Assembly (NCBI RefSeq): GCF_000875775.1
Contig: NZ_CP010868.1
Location: 868,001 to 932,000 of the forward strand
Reading direction: 5' to 3'
DNA: 64,000 nucleotides
Origin: Nitrosopumilus piranensis
GTDB taxonomy: Archaea > Thermoproteota > Nitrososphaeria > Nitrososphaerales > Nitrosopumilaceae
Shown here: piece by piece, positions 1 through 9,016 of the stretch
How the letters are laid out: each line of letters begins with the position of its first letter
Numbering within the stretch: the stretch's first letter is position 1
Translations under genes and position numbers: made by a program
The notes under the pieces: generated by a model
Database searches by the model: none
Told to the model about the DNA's origin: nothing
The model's input: only the letters and a program-made list of their open reading frames with translations

Positions 1-332
1 CAACACTGGCAGCAAGAGAAAATCTCTTTGAACAATATACTGCTAAACTAAACAAAGACTACAAAGTTAATCCAACTGAACTGGCAAAACTATTTGATGG
101 ATATAGTGCCAGTGATATCAAAGATATATGCCAAGCTGCCCAGATTAAAACAGTTCATGAGATTTTCAATGCACCTGATTACCATGAACCAGTAGAAGGA
201 GAAGAACCAGTTCAACCAAGAGAGCTTACAACTGCTGATTTCAAAGATATTATGGCAAGAAGAAAACCAAGTGTTTCAACTGAAATGATTCGTGCATATC
301 ACAAATGGAGCGAGGAGTTCCAAGCACTATAG
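1..332 (+). CDS. AAA family ATPase, C-terminal part only
   Basis: Reading frame open from the window edge (first full codon at 3) to TAG at 330-332; the N-terminus is outside. The 109 visible residues hold the small helical AAA lid (FDGYSASDIKDICQAA, where S-A-S-D-I matches sensor-2-region helices) and a C-terminal helix after TTADFKDIMARRKPSVS. That ending resembles the Vps4/katanin (meiotic) clade. CdvC of the archaeal division machinery belongs to this clade, but without the Walker motifs I cannot say that this is CdvC. It lies 84 nt upstream of the carA start. Confidence 0.75.
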   Translation, partial: TLAARENLFEQYTAKLNKDYKVNPTELAKLFDGYSASDIKDICQAAQIKTVHEIFNAPDYHEPVEGEEPVQPRELTTADFKDIMARRKPSVSTEMIRAYHKWSEEFQAL

Positions 333-416
333 TCAAACTTTTTGCGATCAAAAATTATTATCTTTACTACGCATAAAACTTAAATTCACTTTCTTGCGGA
401 CTTTACGAGGGTCACA

Positions 417-1556
417 ATAACTACAAAGAAATCAATCCACGCAAACAAGCATGGAAAGCTGATCTTTGATGATGGTACTGTTTTTGATGGTGTAGGATTT
501 GGTTATTCAACGACTGTTTTTGGTGAAATTGTCTTTAACACTGGCATGGTTGGCTATACTGAAGCATTAACTGATCCCTCATACAATGGTCAAATCTTAA
601 CTTTGACTTATCCTCTTGTTGGAAATTACGGAGTTCCCGATCCAACTATTACTGATGATGATGGAATCCCAAAATTCTTTGAATCTGAACGAATCCAAAT
701 TCGCGGTCTTGTTGTACATGAACTCTCTCTTACTGCAAGTCATTGGAATCTCTCCATGACTCTTGATGAATGGATGTACAACGAAAAGGTTCCTGGAATC
801 TCTGGAATAGATACACGTGCAATAACAAAAAAACTTCGAAGCAGCGGAGTAATGATGGCAGCACTTGTAGTATCTGATTCTGAAATTGACGTTGAACAAG
901 TCAAAAAAGAATTGGCTTCTGCCACTCACTATAATTCTGAGCAATTTATGGATAAAGTTTCTACAAAGAAAGAGAAAATCTATGGAGATGGAAATGAGTC
1001 TGTAGTTGTAATTGACACTGGTGCAAAAAATGCAATTATTCGAAATGTCCGAAGCCTTGGCTACAAAGCAATTGTGGTTCCATGGGATACGCCTTATGAG
1101 AAAATAATGTCTTACAACCCCAAAGGAGTTGTTTTAAGCAGTGGTCCTGGGGATCCTCAAAAATGTCCTGCTACAATTGATACTGCCAAAAAATTAATTG
1201 AAAACAATGTTCCCACACTTGGAATTTGTTTAGGTGCACAAATTATTGGAATTGCTGGTAACACTGAAACTTACAAACTAAAGTATGGTCATAGAGGACA
1301 AAACAAACCTTGTATTAATTTAGAAACTAATCAGGTATATGTTACTAGTCAAAATCACGGTTATGGAATCAAACCTGAATCCCTAGAAAAATCTGATTTT
1401 AAATTATGGTTTACAAATGCAGATGATAAAACAGTAGAAGGAATAAAACACAAAAAACAAAATTGTGTTGCAGTACAGTTTCATCCTGAAGCTGCTCCTG
1501 GTCCCTTTGATTGCAAGTTTGTCTTTGAAGAATTAAAAGAACTAATGGAGGAATGA
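417..1556 (+). CDS. carA: carbamoyl-phosphate synthase small subunit, probable ATA start
   Basis: Glutaminase subunit that releases ammonia from glutamine for carbamoyl phosphate, feeding pyrimidine and arginine synthesis. The class I amidotransferase domain shows the nucleophile motif GICLGAQ (around residue 270) and the FHPEA motif near the end. The first ATG (546) falls inside the conserved N-terminal domain (NTGMVGYTEALTDPSYNG), but the frame continues with CarA-like sequence (HGKLIFDDGTVFDG) back to about 417. Between the upstream stop at 381 and 546 there is no ATG, GTG or TTG in frame. An ATA at 417, six bases after GAGG (407-410), gives 379 aa, the usual family length. It is followed 4 nt later by carB. 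Confidence 0.9.
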   Translation: MTTKKSIHANKHGKLIFDDGTVFDGVGFGYSTTVFGEIVFNTGMVGYTEALTDPSYNGQILTLTYPLVGNYGVPDPTITDDDGIPKFFESERIQIRGLVVHELSLTASHWNLSMTLDEWMYNEKVPGISGIDTRAITKKLRSSGVMMAALVVSDSEIDVEQVKKELASATHYNSEQFMDKVSTKKEKIYGDGNESVVVIDTGAKNAIIRNVRSLGYKAIVVPWDTPYEKIMSYNPKGVVLSSGPGDPQKCPATIDTAKKLIENNVPTLGICLGAQIIGIAGNTETYKLKYGHRGQNKPCINLETNQVYVTSQNHGYGIKPESLEKSDFKLWFTNADDKTVEGIKHKKQNCVAVQFHPEAAPGPFDCKFVFEELKELMEE

Positions 1557-1560
1557 ATAG

Positions 1561-4500
1561 TTGCCAAAAAATGAATCGTTAAAGAAAATCCTTGTACTGG
1601 GAAGTGGAGCTATCAAAATTGGAGAAGCCGGTGAATTTGATTATTCTGGAAGTCAATGTCTTAAAGCAATTCAAGAAGATGGAATCAAAAGTGTATTGAT
1701 TAATCCAAACATTGCAACAATTCAAACAGATACAAGATTTGCAGACCAAGTGTATCTCTTACCTGTAACTCCAAAGTATGTAGAATCAATAATTGAAAAG
1801 GAAAGACCTGACGGAATCATGTTGGCATATGGGGGGCAGACTGCTCTTAATTGTGGTGTCAAGCTAGAGGAAGCTGGAATTCTCAAAAAATACGATGTAA
1901 GTGTTCTTGGAACTCAGGTACAAGGCATCAAAAATACTGAAGATAGGCAGCTTTTCAAAGATCAAATGAAAGAGGCAGGAGTCCCTGTACTCAAAAGTAA
2001 GACTGTAACAAACTTTGAGGATGCAAAAAAGATTGCAGAGGAATTATCTTATCCTGTAATAATTAGAGTAGCATACACACTTGGTGGGCGTGGTGGTGGA
2101 ATTGCCCACAATGAGATTGAGCTGCATGAAATTGTAGAGCGTGGTCTTAAGGCCAGTCTGGTGGGTCAAGTTTTAATTGAAGAATACATTGGTCATTGGA
2201 AACAAATTGAATATGAGGTAATGCAAGATTATGATGGCAATAACGTAATTGTTTGTAATATGGAAAATGTCCTTTCAATGAAAGTTCACACTGGTGATAA
2301 TATTGTGGTTGCACCATCACAGACAATTGATAATCATGAATATCACATGTTGCGCTCTGCAGCATTACGTGCAACAAAGCATGTTGGAATAGTTGGTGAA
2401 TGTAACATCCAATATGCATTGGATTCTGATTCTGATAGATTTGTTGCAATTGAAATCAATCCACGTCTTTCACGTTCATCAGCTCTTGCAAGTAAAGCAA
2501 CTGGGTATCCACTGGCATACATGTCTGCAAAGATTGGATTGGGTTACAATTTATCTGAACTTGTAAATCGTATTACAAAAAATACGACTGCATGTTTTGA
2601 ACCCTCTCTTGATTATATTGTATGTAAACATCCGCGATGGGATTTTTCAAAGTTTGAACTAGTAAATAGAAAACTTGGAGTTACAATGAAATCTGTTGGT
2701 GAAGTAATGGCAGTTGGCAGAACCTTTGAAGAATCATTACAAAAGGCAATCAGAATGCTTGACATTGGAAATGACGGATTGGTTTTGAATCGTGTAAATG
2801 GTAAAACATACACTGAAGAAGAGATTGAAGATAAACTTTCACACCATGATGATCAAATATTATACAATGTTGCAATTGCGCTGAAGATGGGAATCTCTGT
2901 TGATAGGATCTATAAGCTGTCTGCAATTGATCCTTGGTTTATTGAAAAGATACAAAATATTGCAAATACAGAATCAAAACTCAAAGAATCAGAACTTGAT
3001 GAATCTATGATGTGGGAAGCAAAGAAGATGGGTTTCTCAGACAAGCAAATTGCTAGAGTAAAGGACAAAACTCCTGACGAAGTGCGTAAAATGCGTAAAA
3101 AACTAGGCGTAATTCCCTCTGTCAAGCAAATTGATACCCTTGCAGCAGAGTGGCCTGCAGTTACAAACTATCTTTATCTAACTTATGGTGGAAACTCTCA
3201 CGATGTAGAAGTTTCTCCTGATGAGAAAGGAATTCTAGTAGTTGGTGCGGGTCCATATAGAATTGGAAGTAGTGTGGAATTTGATTGGGGTACAGTCAAC
3301 ATGGTATGGGGGTTGCAAGAAAATGGTGAGAAAAATGTTTCAGTTGTCAACTGTAATCCTGAGACTGTTTCAACTGATTATGATATATGTACCAGATTAT
3401 ATTTTGAAGAATTAACTCAAGAAAGAATTCTTGATATTACAGAATTTGAAAATCCAAAAGGCGTAATCACTTGTGTTGGTGGACAGACTGCAAATAATCT
3501 GACTCCTGGTCTTGCACAACATGGAATTAACATTATGGGAACAAGTGCAATAGATGTTGATAGAGCTGAAGACCGCTCAAAGTTTAGTGCAGAGCTTGAC
3601 AAACTACACATACAGCAACCAAAATGGCAAGCATTCTCAAATCTTAATGAAGCAAAAAACTTTGCACAAGAAGTTGGATTCCCTGTAATTGTTAGACCTT
3701 CATATGTTTTATCTGGAGCTGCAATGAAAGTTGTATGGTCTCAAGATGAACTCAAAACATATGTCAAGGATGCAACCGATGTCTCCCCTGATCATCCAGT
3801 TGTAATATCAAAATTCATGCTAAATTCCCTTGAAGTAGATGTTGATGGAATAAGTAATGGAAAAGAAGTTGTAATTGGTGCAATAGTTGAGCACATTGAT
3901 TCAGCTGGTGTTCACTCTGGTGATGCAATGATGTGTATTCCTCCATGGCGTCTTAACAACAAAATTATTGAGACAATTAATGATTATACAAAAAAGATTG
4001 CATTAACATTTAATGTAAAAGGTCCATTTAACCTGCAATTTCTAATCCATGATAATCACGTTTATGTAATTGAGCTAAACATTAGGGCATCACGTTCTAT
4101 GCCGTTTGTCTCAAAATTGGTAAAAACCAACTTGATTTCTCTTGCATCTAAGGCTATTTTGGGCAAACCCCTGCCTAAGATCCCTGAAAACAAGTGGCAA
4201 AAGATTCACAACTATGGAATCAAGGTACCACAGTTTTCATTTATGCAATTAGATGGTGCAGACATTGCATTAGGAGTTGAGATGCAGTCAACAGGAGAGG
4301 CTGCATGCTTTGGTGATAGCTTCTATGATGCATTATCAAAAGGGCTGACTTCTGTTGGATATAATCTCCCTGACAAGGGAACTGCACTTGTAACTGTTGG
4401 GGGTGCTATAAACAAGGAAAAACTATTGCCAACTATTGCAAAACTCAAACACTTGGGATTCAAGATTTTAGCAACAGAACACACTGCAGAATTCTTTGAA

Positions 4501-4806
4501 GAAAAGGTTGGTGATGTTGAGATAGTACACAAAATTTCAGAGCCAGAACGAAAACCAAACATTTCTGATTTGCTCTATGAGAAAAAGATTGACTTTATCA
4601 TAAACATCCCAAGCACACTATCTTTGGAAAAATATGTTGGAATGCTTGATGATGAATATCAAATTCGAAGAAAGGCTTTGGAGCTTGGAATTCCAGTACT
4701 AACTACTATTGAGTTGGCAGATTCTTTTGTTAAGACACTAGAGTGGTTGCAAAACAATGAAACAACAAAAGACCCTATAGAACCATATGATCCAATTGAA
4801 TCATAA
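1561..4806 (+). CDS. carB: carbamoyl-phosphate synthase large subunit
   Basis: Makes carbamoyl phosphate from bicarbonate, ammonia and two ATP. 1081 aa from a TTG start, the expected full length, with two homologous ATP-grasp halves. Each half opens with a glycine-rich segment (VLGSGAIKIGEAGEFDYSG near residue 12 and VVGAGPYRIGSSVEFDWG near 560). The metal-binding EINPRLSRSSALAS and ELNIRASRSMPFVS motifs lie near 300 and 840. An MGS-like allosteric domain follows (about 940-1070). A GGAGG sequence lies 10-15 nt before the TTG inside the end of carA, so the two genes are cotranscribed. The 3' end overlaps the convergent phosphoesterase gene by 6 nt. Confidence 0.97.
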   Translation: MPKNESLKKILVLGSGAIKIGEAGEFDYSGSQCLKAIQEDGIKSVLINPNIATIQTDTRFADQVYLLPVTPKYVESIIEKERPDGIMLAYGGQTALNCGVKLEEAGILKKYDVSVLGTQVQGIKNTEDRQLFKDQMKEAGVPVLKSKTVTNFEDAKKIAEELSYPVIIRVAYTLGGRGGGIAHNEIELHEIVERGLKASLVGQVLIEEYIGHWKQIEYEVMQDYDGNNVIVCNMENVLSMKVHTGDNIVVAPSQTIDNHEYHMLRSAALRATKHVGIVGECNIQYALDSDSDRFVAIEINPRLSRSSALASKATGYPLAYMSAKIGLGYNLSELVNRITKNTTACFEPSLDYIVCKHPRWDFSKFELVNRKLGVTMKSVGEVMAVGRTFEESLQKAIRMLDIGNDGLVLNRVNGKTYTEEEIEDKLSHHDDQILYNVAIALKMGISVDRIYKLSAIDPWFIEKIQNIANTESKLKESELDESMMWEAKKMGFSDKQIARVKDKTPDEVRKMRKKLGVIPSVKQIDTLAAEWPAVTNYLYLTYGGNSHDVEVSPDEKGILVVGAGPYRIGSSVEFDWGTVNMVWGLQENGEKNVSVVNCNPETVSTDYDICTRLYFEELTQERILDITEFENPKGVITCVGGQTANNLTPGLAQHGINIMGTSAIDVDRAEDRSKFSAELDKLHIQQPKWQAFSNLNEAKNFAQEVGFPVIVRPSYVLSGAAMKVVWSQDELKTYVKDATDVSPDHPVVISKFMLNSLEVDVDGISNGKEVVIGAIVEHIDSAGVHSGDAMMCIPPWRLNNKIIETINDYTKKIALTFNVKGPFNLQFLIHDNHVYVIELNIRASRSMPFVSKLVKTNLISLASKAILGKPLPKIPENKWQKIHNYGIKVPQFSFMQLDGADIALGVEMQSTGEAACFGDSFYDALSKGLTSVGYNLPDKGTALVTVGGAINKEKLLPTIAKLKHLGFKILATEHTAEFFEEKVGDVEIVHKISEPERKPNISDLLYEKKIDFIINIPSTLSLEKYVGMLDDEYQIRRKALELGIPVLTTIELADSFVKTLEWLQNNETTKDPIEPYDPIES

Positions 4807-5553
4807 AACTTGATCAATAATTGATTCATTACCAATAATTGTCCCATCAAGTGTAACAATTCTTGCTTTTCCTACTGATTTTATCTTGTCAACTATTGGG
4901 GATATTGATTTTTTGTATTTCTTTCTATGAGTTGCATAAAAGTACTTGTTAAATGAAGGAATTATTGTAATTTCTAATTCCCCTGACTTGTTTGGAAAAA
5001 TTTCCTCTTTTTCTATTTTCATTGAAACCCAAACTCTTTGTCCATTTATTATGGAATCCTCTTGAAAGAAAACTGGGTGAACATGTCCCATGATAATTTT
5101 ATCAATATGAGAGAAATTCTCTGATGGCATCGTATGGCCATGAGTCAGCAATACATTTTCCTCAACAATCCCAGTTGAACTAATCATAGTAATATTTTGA
5201 GGTATCAGTCTTGAAATATTTGCATCATGATTTCCAGGAACTAACACAACATCACACTTTTGACTAATTTTCTCAAAAAACAGTGGAACTTCCTCCCATT
5301 CATTTTTTGAGATGCTTTTGATACTTGATTTTACATCTCCTAGTAAAATTACTGAATCCGGCTTTTCTGCATCGATAATCTGAGACAATTCTTGGATTGT
5401 TTCATTTATTGTAGAATTTTTTCCAATGAAAATCTCATTTGATGTCATACTACTTTCAAATCCAATATGCATGTCTGTTACAACTATATGCTTTTTTTCT
5501 CCATCTAAAATTAATGCAGGTTTTGATGGAATGATTCTAGTTTGCAGCATCAA
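4801..5553 (-). CDS. calcineurin-like metallophosphoesterase
   Basis: 250-aa protein with the full set of metallophosphoesterase motifs in order: TDMHIG (D-x-H, about residue 27), LLGDVKSS (about 95), VPGNHD (about 130), LTHGH (about 165) and GHVHP (about 180). These coordinate two metal ions. The compact size and HIVVTDMHIG start resemble the archaeal phosphoesterase family often found beside DNA helicases such as Lhr; no helicase is adjacent here. The substrate is unknown. It is divergent from the SWIM gene across 31 nt, so their promoters overlap. Confidence 0.85.
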   Translation of the reverse strand: MMLQTRIIPSKPALILDGEKKHIVVTDMHIGFESSMTSNEIFIGKNSTINETIQELSQIIDAEKPDSVILLGDVKSSIKSISKNEWEEVPLFFEKISQKCDVVLVPGNHDANISRLIPQNITMISSTGIVEENVLLTHGHTMPSENFSHIDKIIMGHVHPVFFQEDSIINGQRVWVSMKIEKEEIFPNKSGELEITIIPSFNKYFYATHRKKYKKSISPIVDKIKSVGKARIVTLDGTIIGNESIIDQVL

Positions 5554-5584
5554 AGTTATACTGCAGATATCTGATTAAACCCTT

Positions 5585-5887
5585 GTGAACAAAGACCCTG
5601 ATAGAATTGAATCTTTGGTTTCAGAAAAGCGTGTAAAACTTCATGTCTTTGAGCCTAGTCAAAGGAGAATTTGGACTGTAGTTGGAAAGGGTGAAGAACA
5701 CTGGGTTGATCCTGATAGTCTCTACTGTTCGTGTCCTGGATTTTATTTTGGGAAGTTAAATGGAAAAGAGATTTGCTATCATTTGGATTCTGTAAAACTT
5801 GCAAAATCTAAAAATAAAGTTGAAGAAATTATTTTTTCTGATGATGAGTTTTCTGATTTTCTTTCAGGACTGCTTTCAGATTTATGA
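5585..5887 (+). CDS. SWIM zinc-finger protein
   Basis: 100-aa protein from a GTG start. It contains a SWIM zinc finger, C-x-C-x(n)-C-x-H, seen as YCSCPGF followed by EICYHL (residues about 48-66), after an N-terminal beta-rich part (WTVVGKGEEHWVDPDS). Small archaeal SWIM proteins are known as partners of RadA paralogues (Sws1-like) and as DNA-binding modules. A role in recombination is inference from the family; no rad gene is next to it. Confidence 0.8.
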   Translation: MNKDPDRIESLVSEKRVKLHVFEPSQRRIWTVVGKGEEHWVDPDSLYCSCPGFYFGKLNGKEICYHLDSVKLAKSKNKVEEIIFSDDEFSDFLSGLLSDL

Positions 5888-5935
5888 TTACTTTTTGTTC
5901 GAATGTATTAATAACTAGAAACCTTATTGACAACT

Positions 5936-6187
5936 ATGGATGAAGAACAACAAAATTCTGAAATTGAAAAAATTGCTAATCTAATGGTACATGATGGTAT
6001 TTCTCCTGATGAACAAGATGCTGTCAAATTAGAAAAATACAAAAATATAGTCAAAGAAGATTGTAATCTAAATGATGAGGCTGCAATGAAGTTAGTTTAT
6101 GAGACGTTGTTGTTTAGAAAATTAAAAAGTTCAGATTCAGGTGATCTTTTAGACAAAGGTTCTGATTTTGGTGCTGGATTTAGTTGA
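5936..6187 (+). CDS. conserved small acidic protein, unknown function
   Basis: 83 aa from ATG 5936 (an in-frame TTG at 5927 would add three residues). A TATA-like TATTAATAAC at about 5905-5914 sits near -26 of this ATG, fitting a leaderless transcript. The sequence is rich in Asp/Glu/Lys with predicted helices (KIANLMVHDGISPDEQDAV, AAMKLVYETLLFRKL) and a flexible Gly/Ser tail. No family recognised. The convergent gene ends 3 nt away. Confidence 0.65.
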   Translation: MDEEQQNSEIEKIANLMVHDGISPDEQDAVKLEKYKNIVKEDCNLNDEAAMKLVYETLLFRKLKSSDSGDLLDKGSDFGAGFS

Positions 6188-6189
6188 GT

Positions 6190-6489
6190 TTATCCTAGTG
6201 GAATAGAGTCTATATCTTCTTGTGAGACTCCTTTCCAAAGACCTATCATTCCCTCTGGCTCTACTTCTTCAACTTTGGTTATTTGTTGAATTTTGATTTG
6301 ATCTGGTGTGGGTGGTCTCCATAACATTGCCATGTAATCTCCAACATTTCCTACTTTGTTTGGAGATGCCATTGTTATTTTCTCAGCTGGAAATCCTTTT
6401 GCAGTTAATGCATTAGTTGCTTTTTCTCTAAGATCCATTTTTCCATGTAAGAATAGATAGACATCTTTTTGAGTATCAATTTCTGCCAT
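6190..6489 (-). CDS. conserved hypothetical protein
   Basis: 99-aa soluble protein beginning MAEIDTQKDVYLFLHGK. It contains a short segment KGFPAEKITMASPNKVGNVGDYMAMLW and a Pro-rich middle (RPPTPDQIK). No catalytic or metal-binding motif is visible, and no family recognised. It is convergent with the preceding acidic protein and divergent from atpF (89 nt between starts). Confidence 0.65.
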   Translation of the reverse strand: MAEIDTQKDVYLFLHGKMDLREKATNALTAKGFPAEKITMASPNKVGNVGDYMAMLWRPPTPDQIKIQQITKVEEVEPEGMIGLWKGVSQEDIDSIPLG

Positions 6490-6578
6490 AAACTTACTGA
6501 TTTTTTAAACTAAATCAACCTTTCCAGATCTGACCCCTTCCAAAAAGGGTTAAATTAGAATGGCCAAAAATTTAATTT

Positions 6579-6872
6579 GTGAAAATATTCACTGTAGGAA
6601 GCAAATCATTTGTAACTAGTTTTCAGTTAGCAGGAGTTCCAGGTATTATTTCTGAATCCCCTCAAAAGGCTCTAGATGATATTAGGAAACTAACTGATGA
6701 TTCTGATGTGGGATTAGTTTTAGTTAGCGATGATATTACAGAATCTATCAATGATGAGTTGACTGCATTAAGAGCTGAAAAATCTACTTTGGTGTTTGCA
6801 TTACCTGCTACAGGAAGTGAAAAATCTGAAGTTGATTACCGAGTAATGTTAAAGAAGATTCTTGGTGTTTGA
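6579..6872 (+). CDS. atpF: A-type ATP synthase subunit F
   Basis: Central-stalk subunit of the archaeal A/V-type ATP synthase. 97 aa from a GTG start, the normal length. The Rossmann-like pattern of the family is clear: KIFTVGSKSFVTSFQLAGV, then VGLVLVSDDITESINDEL, then TLVFALPATGSEKSEVDYR ending in the helix VMLKKILGV. No other ATP synthase subunit lies in the window, so this subunit is encoded apart from any main cluster. Confidence 0.85.
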   Translation: MKIFTVGSKSFVTSFQLAGVPGIISESPQKALDDIRKLTDDSDVGLVLVSDDITESINDELTALRAEKSTLVFALPATGSEKSEVDYRVMLKKILGV

Positions 6873-6913
6873 TCTTTTAATCTACTTATACTCAATTTTC
6901 TTATCAATCAATC

Positions 6914-7942
6914 ATGAAAACTGCATCTGTTAAAGAACCATCAGTAATTTCTGTAAGTGAGACAGATAATCCTTCTTTAGGACCTGGTGATATTTTGGTT
7001 CAAATGCATGCATGTGGAATTTGTGGTTCTGATTTGGAAAAAGTATTTGGACAGTATGGCCAGCCCTCAATGCGTTTGGGTCATGAACCTGCAGGCATAG
7101 TTTTAGATGTTGGCTCTAATGTAACTGAATTCAAAAAGGGCGATAGGGTATTTACTCACCATCATGTTCCCTGTTATGATTGTCATTTTTGTTACCATGG
7201 AAATGAAACAATGTGTAAAAAATACTATGAAACCAATTTGTCTCCCTGTGGCTTGTCTGAACAATATGTTGTACCTGCATGGAATGTATCTCATGGTGGA
7301 GTTTTGAAAATATCTGATTCTACGAGTTTTGAGGAAGCTGCAATGATTGAACCCCTTGCATGTTGTGTAAGGGCATGGACAAAATTTCATTATCAGGAAG
7401 GAGACAGCACTGCAATCTTTGGAATAGGTCCTACTGGAATGATGCATGTTATGTTGGCTCATGCAAAAAAATTCTCAAAAATTTTCTGCTTTGATGTTAA
7501 TAATTTTAGATTGGATTTTGCAAAAAAATTCAATATCACAGAATCTATTCATTCTACAGATGATACTCGCAAGCAAAAGATTCTAGAGCACACTGATGGG
7601 AGGGGTGTTGATGTTGCAATCGTTGCAACCAGTAGTCTCAAAGCACTTGAGGATGCAATTGATATGGTCAGAAAGGGTGGATCAGTAATGATGTTTGGTG
7701 TTCCTTCAAAAGGCGCAACAATGGATTTGGATATGAGTAAAATCTATTCAAAAGAAATTACGCTTGTTACCAGTTATGCTGCATCTGATAGTGATACCAA
7801 GGAGGCACTAAATCTTATAGAGTCATCACAAATTGATGTTAAGCAGCTAATCACTCACACTTATCCAATTATTGATACTCAAAAAGCATTTGATCATGCG
7901 CGAAGTGGTGAAAACGCAATGAAGATAATCATAACAAAATAA
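6914..7942 (+). CDS. zinc-dependent medium-chain dehydrogenase
   Basis: 342-aa MDR-family NAD(P)-dependent polyol/alcohol dehydrogenase. It shows the catalytic zinc segment HACGICGSDLEK (Cys about 34) and GHEPAG, the structural zinc loop CYDCHFCYHGNETMC (about 85-100), and a cofactor-binding fold starting GIGPTGMMHVMLA (about 172). It resembles sorbitol/threonine/glucose dehydrogenase types; the substrate cannot be read from sequence. It lies 38 nt upstream of the LsrF-like aldolase on the same strand, suggesting a shared sugar or keto-compound pathway (inference). Confidence 0.85.
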   Translation: MKTASVKEPSVISVSETDNPSLGPGDILVQMHACGICGSDLEKVFGQYGQPSMRLGHEPAGIVLDVGSNVTEFKKGDRVFTHHHVPCYDCHFCYHGNETMCKKYYETNLSPCGLSEQYVVPAWNVSHGGVLKISDSTSFEEAAMIEPLACCVRAWTKFHYQEGDSTAIFGIGPTGMMHVMLAHAKKFSKIFCFDVNNFRLDFAKKFNITESIHSTDDTRKQKILEHTDGRGVDVAIVATSSLKALEDAIDMVRKGGSVMMFGVPSKGATMDLDMSKIYSKEITLVTSYAASDSDTKEALNLIESSQIDVKQLITHTYPIIDTQKAFDHARSGENAMKIIITK

Positions 7943-7980
7943 GAAAGGCTTAAGAAAGGCATTTTTAGATTCGAAAAGAT

Positions 7981-9015
7981 ATGGATTGGGGATTAAAAAA
8001 TAGATTATCCAATATAATTAAACCACATAATAATCGCGCACTAATGTTGGCAGTTGATCATGGATATTTTTTGGGTCCTACTGAAAAATTAGAGAACCCA
8101 AAAAAAGTGATTGCTCCTTTGCTAAAACATTGTGATTCCTTGATGCTTACAAGAGGTGTTCAAAGAACATCAGTACCTGCAGAGACTGATACTCCTATGG
8201 TACTTCGAGTATCTGGCGGCTCTAGTATTATTGGTGAGGATTTATCTCAAGAAGACATTACAGTATCCATTCAAGACGCAATTAGACTAAATGCAAGTGC
8301 TCTTGCCATGTCTATCTTTGTTGGCTCTAAATATGAATACCAAACAGTTGTAAATCTTGGAAAGTTAGTAAGTGAGGCTGAGCAATATGGAATTCCTGTT
8401 TTGGCTGTAACTGCAGTTGGAAAGGAACTGGGCAAAGATGCTAGATATCTTTCATTGGCATGTAGAATGGCAGCTGAACAAGGTGCACACATTGTCAAGA
8501 CTTACTATTGTGAAAATTTTGAAAAAGTAGTTGAATCATGTCCTGTTCCAATTATTGTTGCAGGTGGAAAGAAAATTCCAGAACGTGATGCATTGCAATT
8601 AACATACAATTCCATTAAAGGTGGAGCTGTTGGTGTTGATATGGGTAGAAACATTTGGCAATCTGATCATCCTGTTGCAATGATTAAAGCAGTTAGAGCA
8701 ATTGTTCATCAAAATGCTAGTGTTGATCAGGCATTCAAATTGTACCAAAAGTTAACTAACGAAAAATCAAGCAAAAAACAAAAGTCCAAAGGCAACAAAC
8801 CTAATCAGAACAAATCCAAAGGCAACAAACCTAATCAGAACAAATCCAAAGGCAACAAACCTAATCAGAACAAATCCAAAGGCAACAAACCTAATCAGAA
8901 CAAATCCAAAGGCAACAAACCTAATCAGAACAAATCCAAAGGCAACAAACCTAATCAGAACAAATCCAAAGGCAACAAACCTAATTCAAGCAAACCACAA
9001 TCTAAAAAGAACTGA
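7981..9015 (+). CDS. DhnA/LsrF-type class I aldolase with Lys-rich repeat tail
   Basis: TIM-barrel aldolase of the DhnA family (FbaB, AroA', LsrF). The catalytic domain (residues 1-260) closely follows the E. coli LsrF pattern as I remember it: DWGLKNRLSNI at the start, LAVDHGYFLGPT, MLTRGVQRTSVP, HIVKTYYCENFEKV (probable Schiff-base Lys), VAGGKKIPERDAL and GVDMGRNIWQSDHPVAM. LsrF handles phosphorylated autoinducer-2 breakdown products, but other family members are fructose-bisphosphate aldolases, so the substrate is open. Residues about 261-344 form a low-complexity basic tail made of GNKPNQNKSK repeats, absent from LsrF. It probably shares a transcript with the upstream dehydrogenase. Confidence 0.85.
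   Translation: MDWGLKNRLSNIIKPHNNRALMLAVDHGYFLGPTEKLENPKKVIAPLLKHCDSLMLTRGVQRTSVPAETDTPMVLRVSGGSSIIGEDLSQEDITVSIQDAIRLNASALAMSIFVGSKYEYQTVVNLGKLVSEAEQYGIPVLAVTAVGKELGKDARYLSLACRMAAEQGAHIVKTYYCENFEKVVESCPVPIIVAGGKKIPERDALQLTYNSIKGGAVGVDMGRNIWQSDHPVAMIKAVRAIVHQNASVDQAFKLYQKLTNEKSSKKQKSKGNKPNQNKSKGNKPNQNKSKGNKPNQNKSKGNKPNQNKSKGNKPNQNKSKGNKPNQNKSKGNKPNSSKPQSKKN
8791..8985 (+). repeat. 30-bp perfect tandem repeat, six full copies plus a partial seventh
   Basis: The unit starts GGCAACAAACCTAATCAGAA and continues CAAATCCAAA. Six copies at 8791-8970 are identical at every base, and a seventh breaks down after GGCAACAAACCTAATT. Each unit codes for GNKPNQNKSK in frame within the aldolase gene, adding about one positive charge every three residues. 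The repeats are contiguous with no spacers, so this is not CRISPR. Perfect identity points to recent slippage or unequal exchange. Confidence 0.97.
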
Positions 9016-9016
9016 T

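Noticed and set aside
546-1556. carA starting at the first ATG, 546
   Set aside because: It would remove about 43 residues of conserved N-terminal CarA sequence visible in the same frame upstream.
8791-8985. Tandem 30-bp repeats as a CRISPR array
   Set aside because: Repeats are directly contiguous with no spacers and encode an in-frame protein tail.
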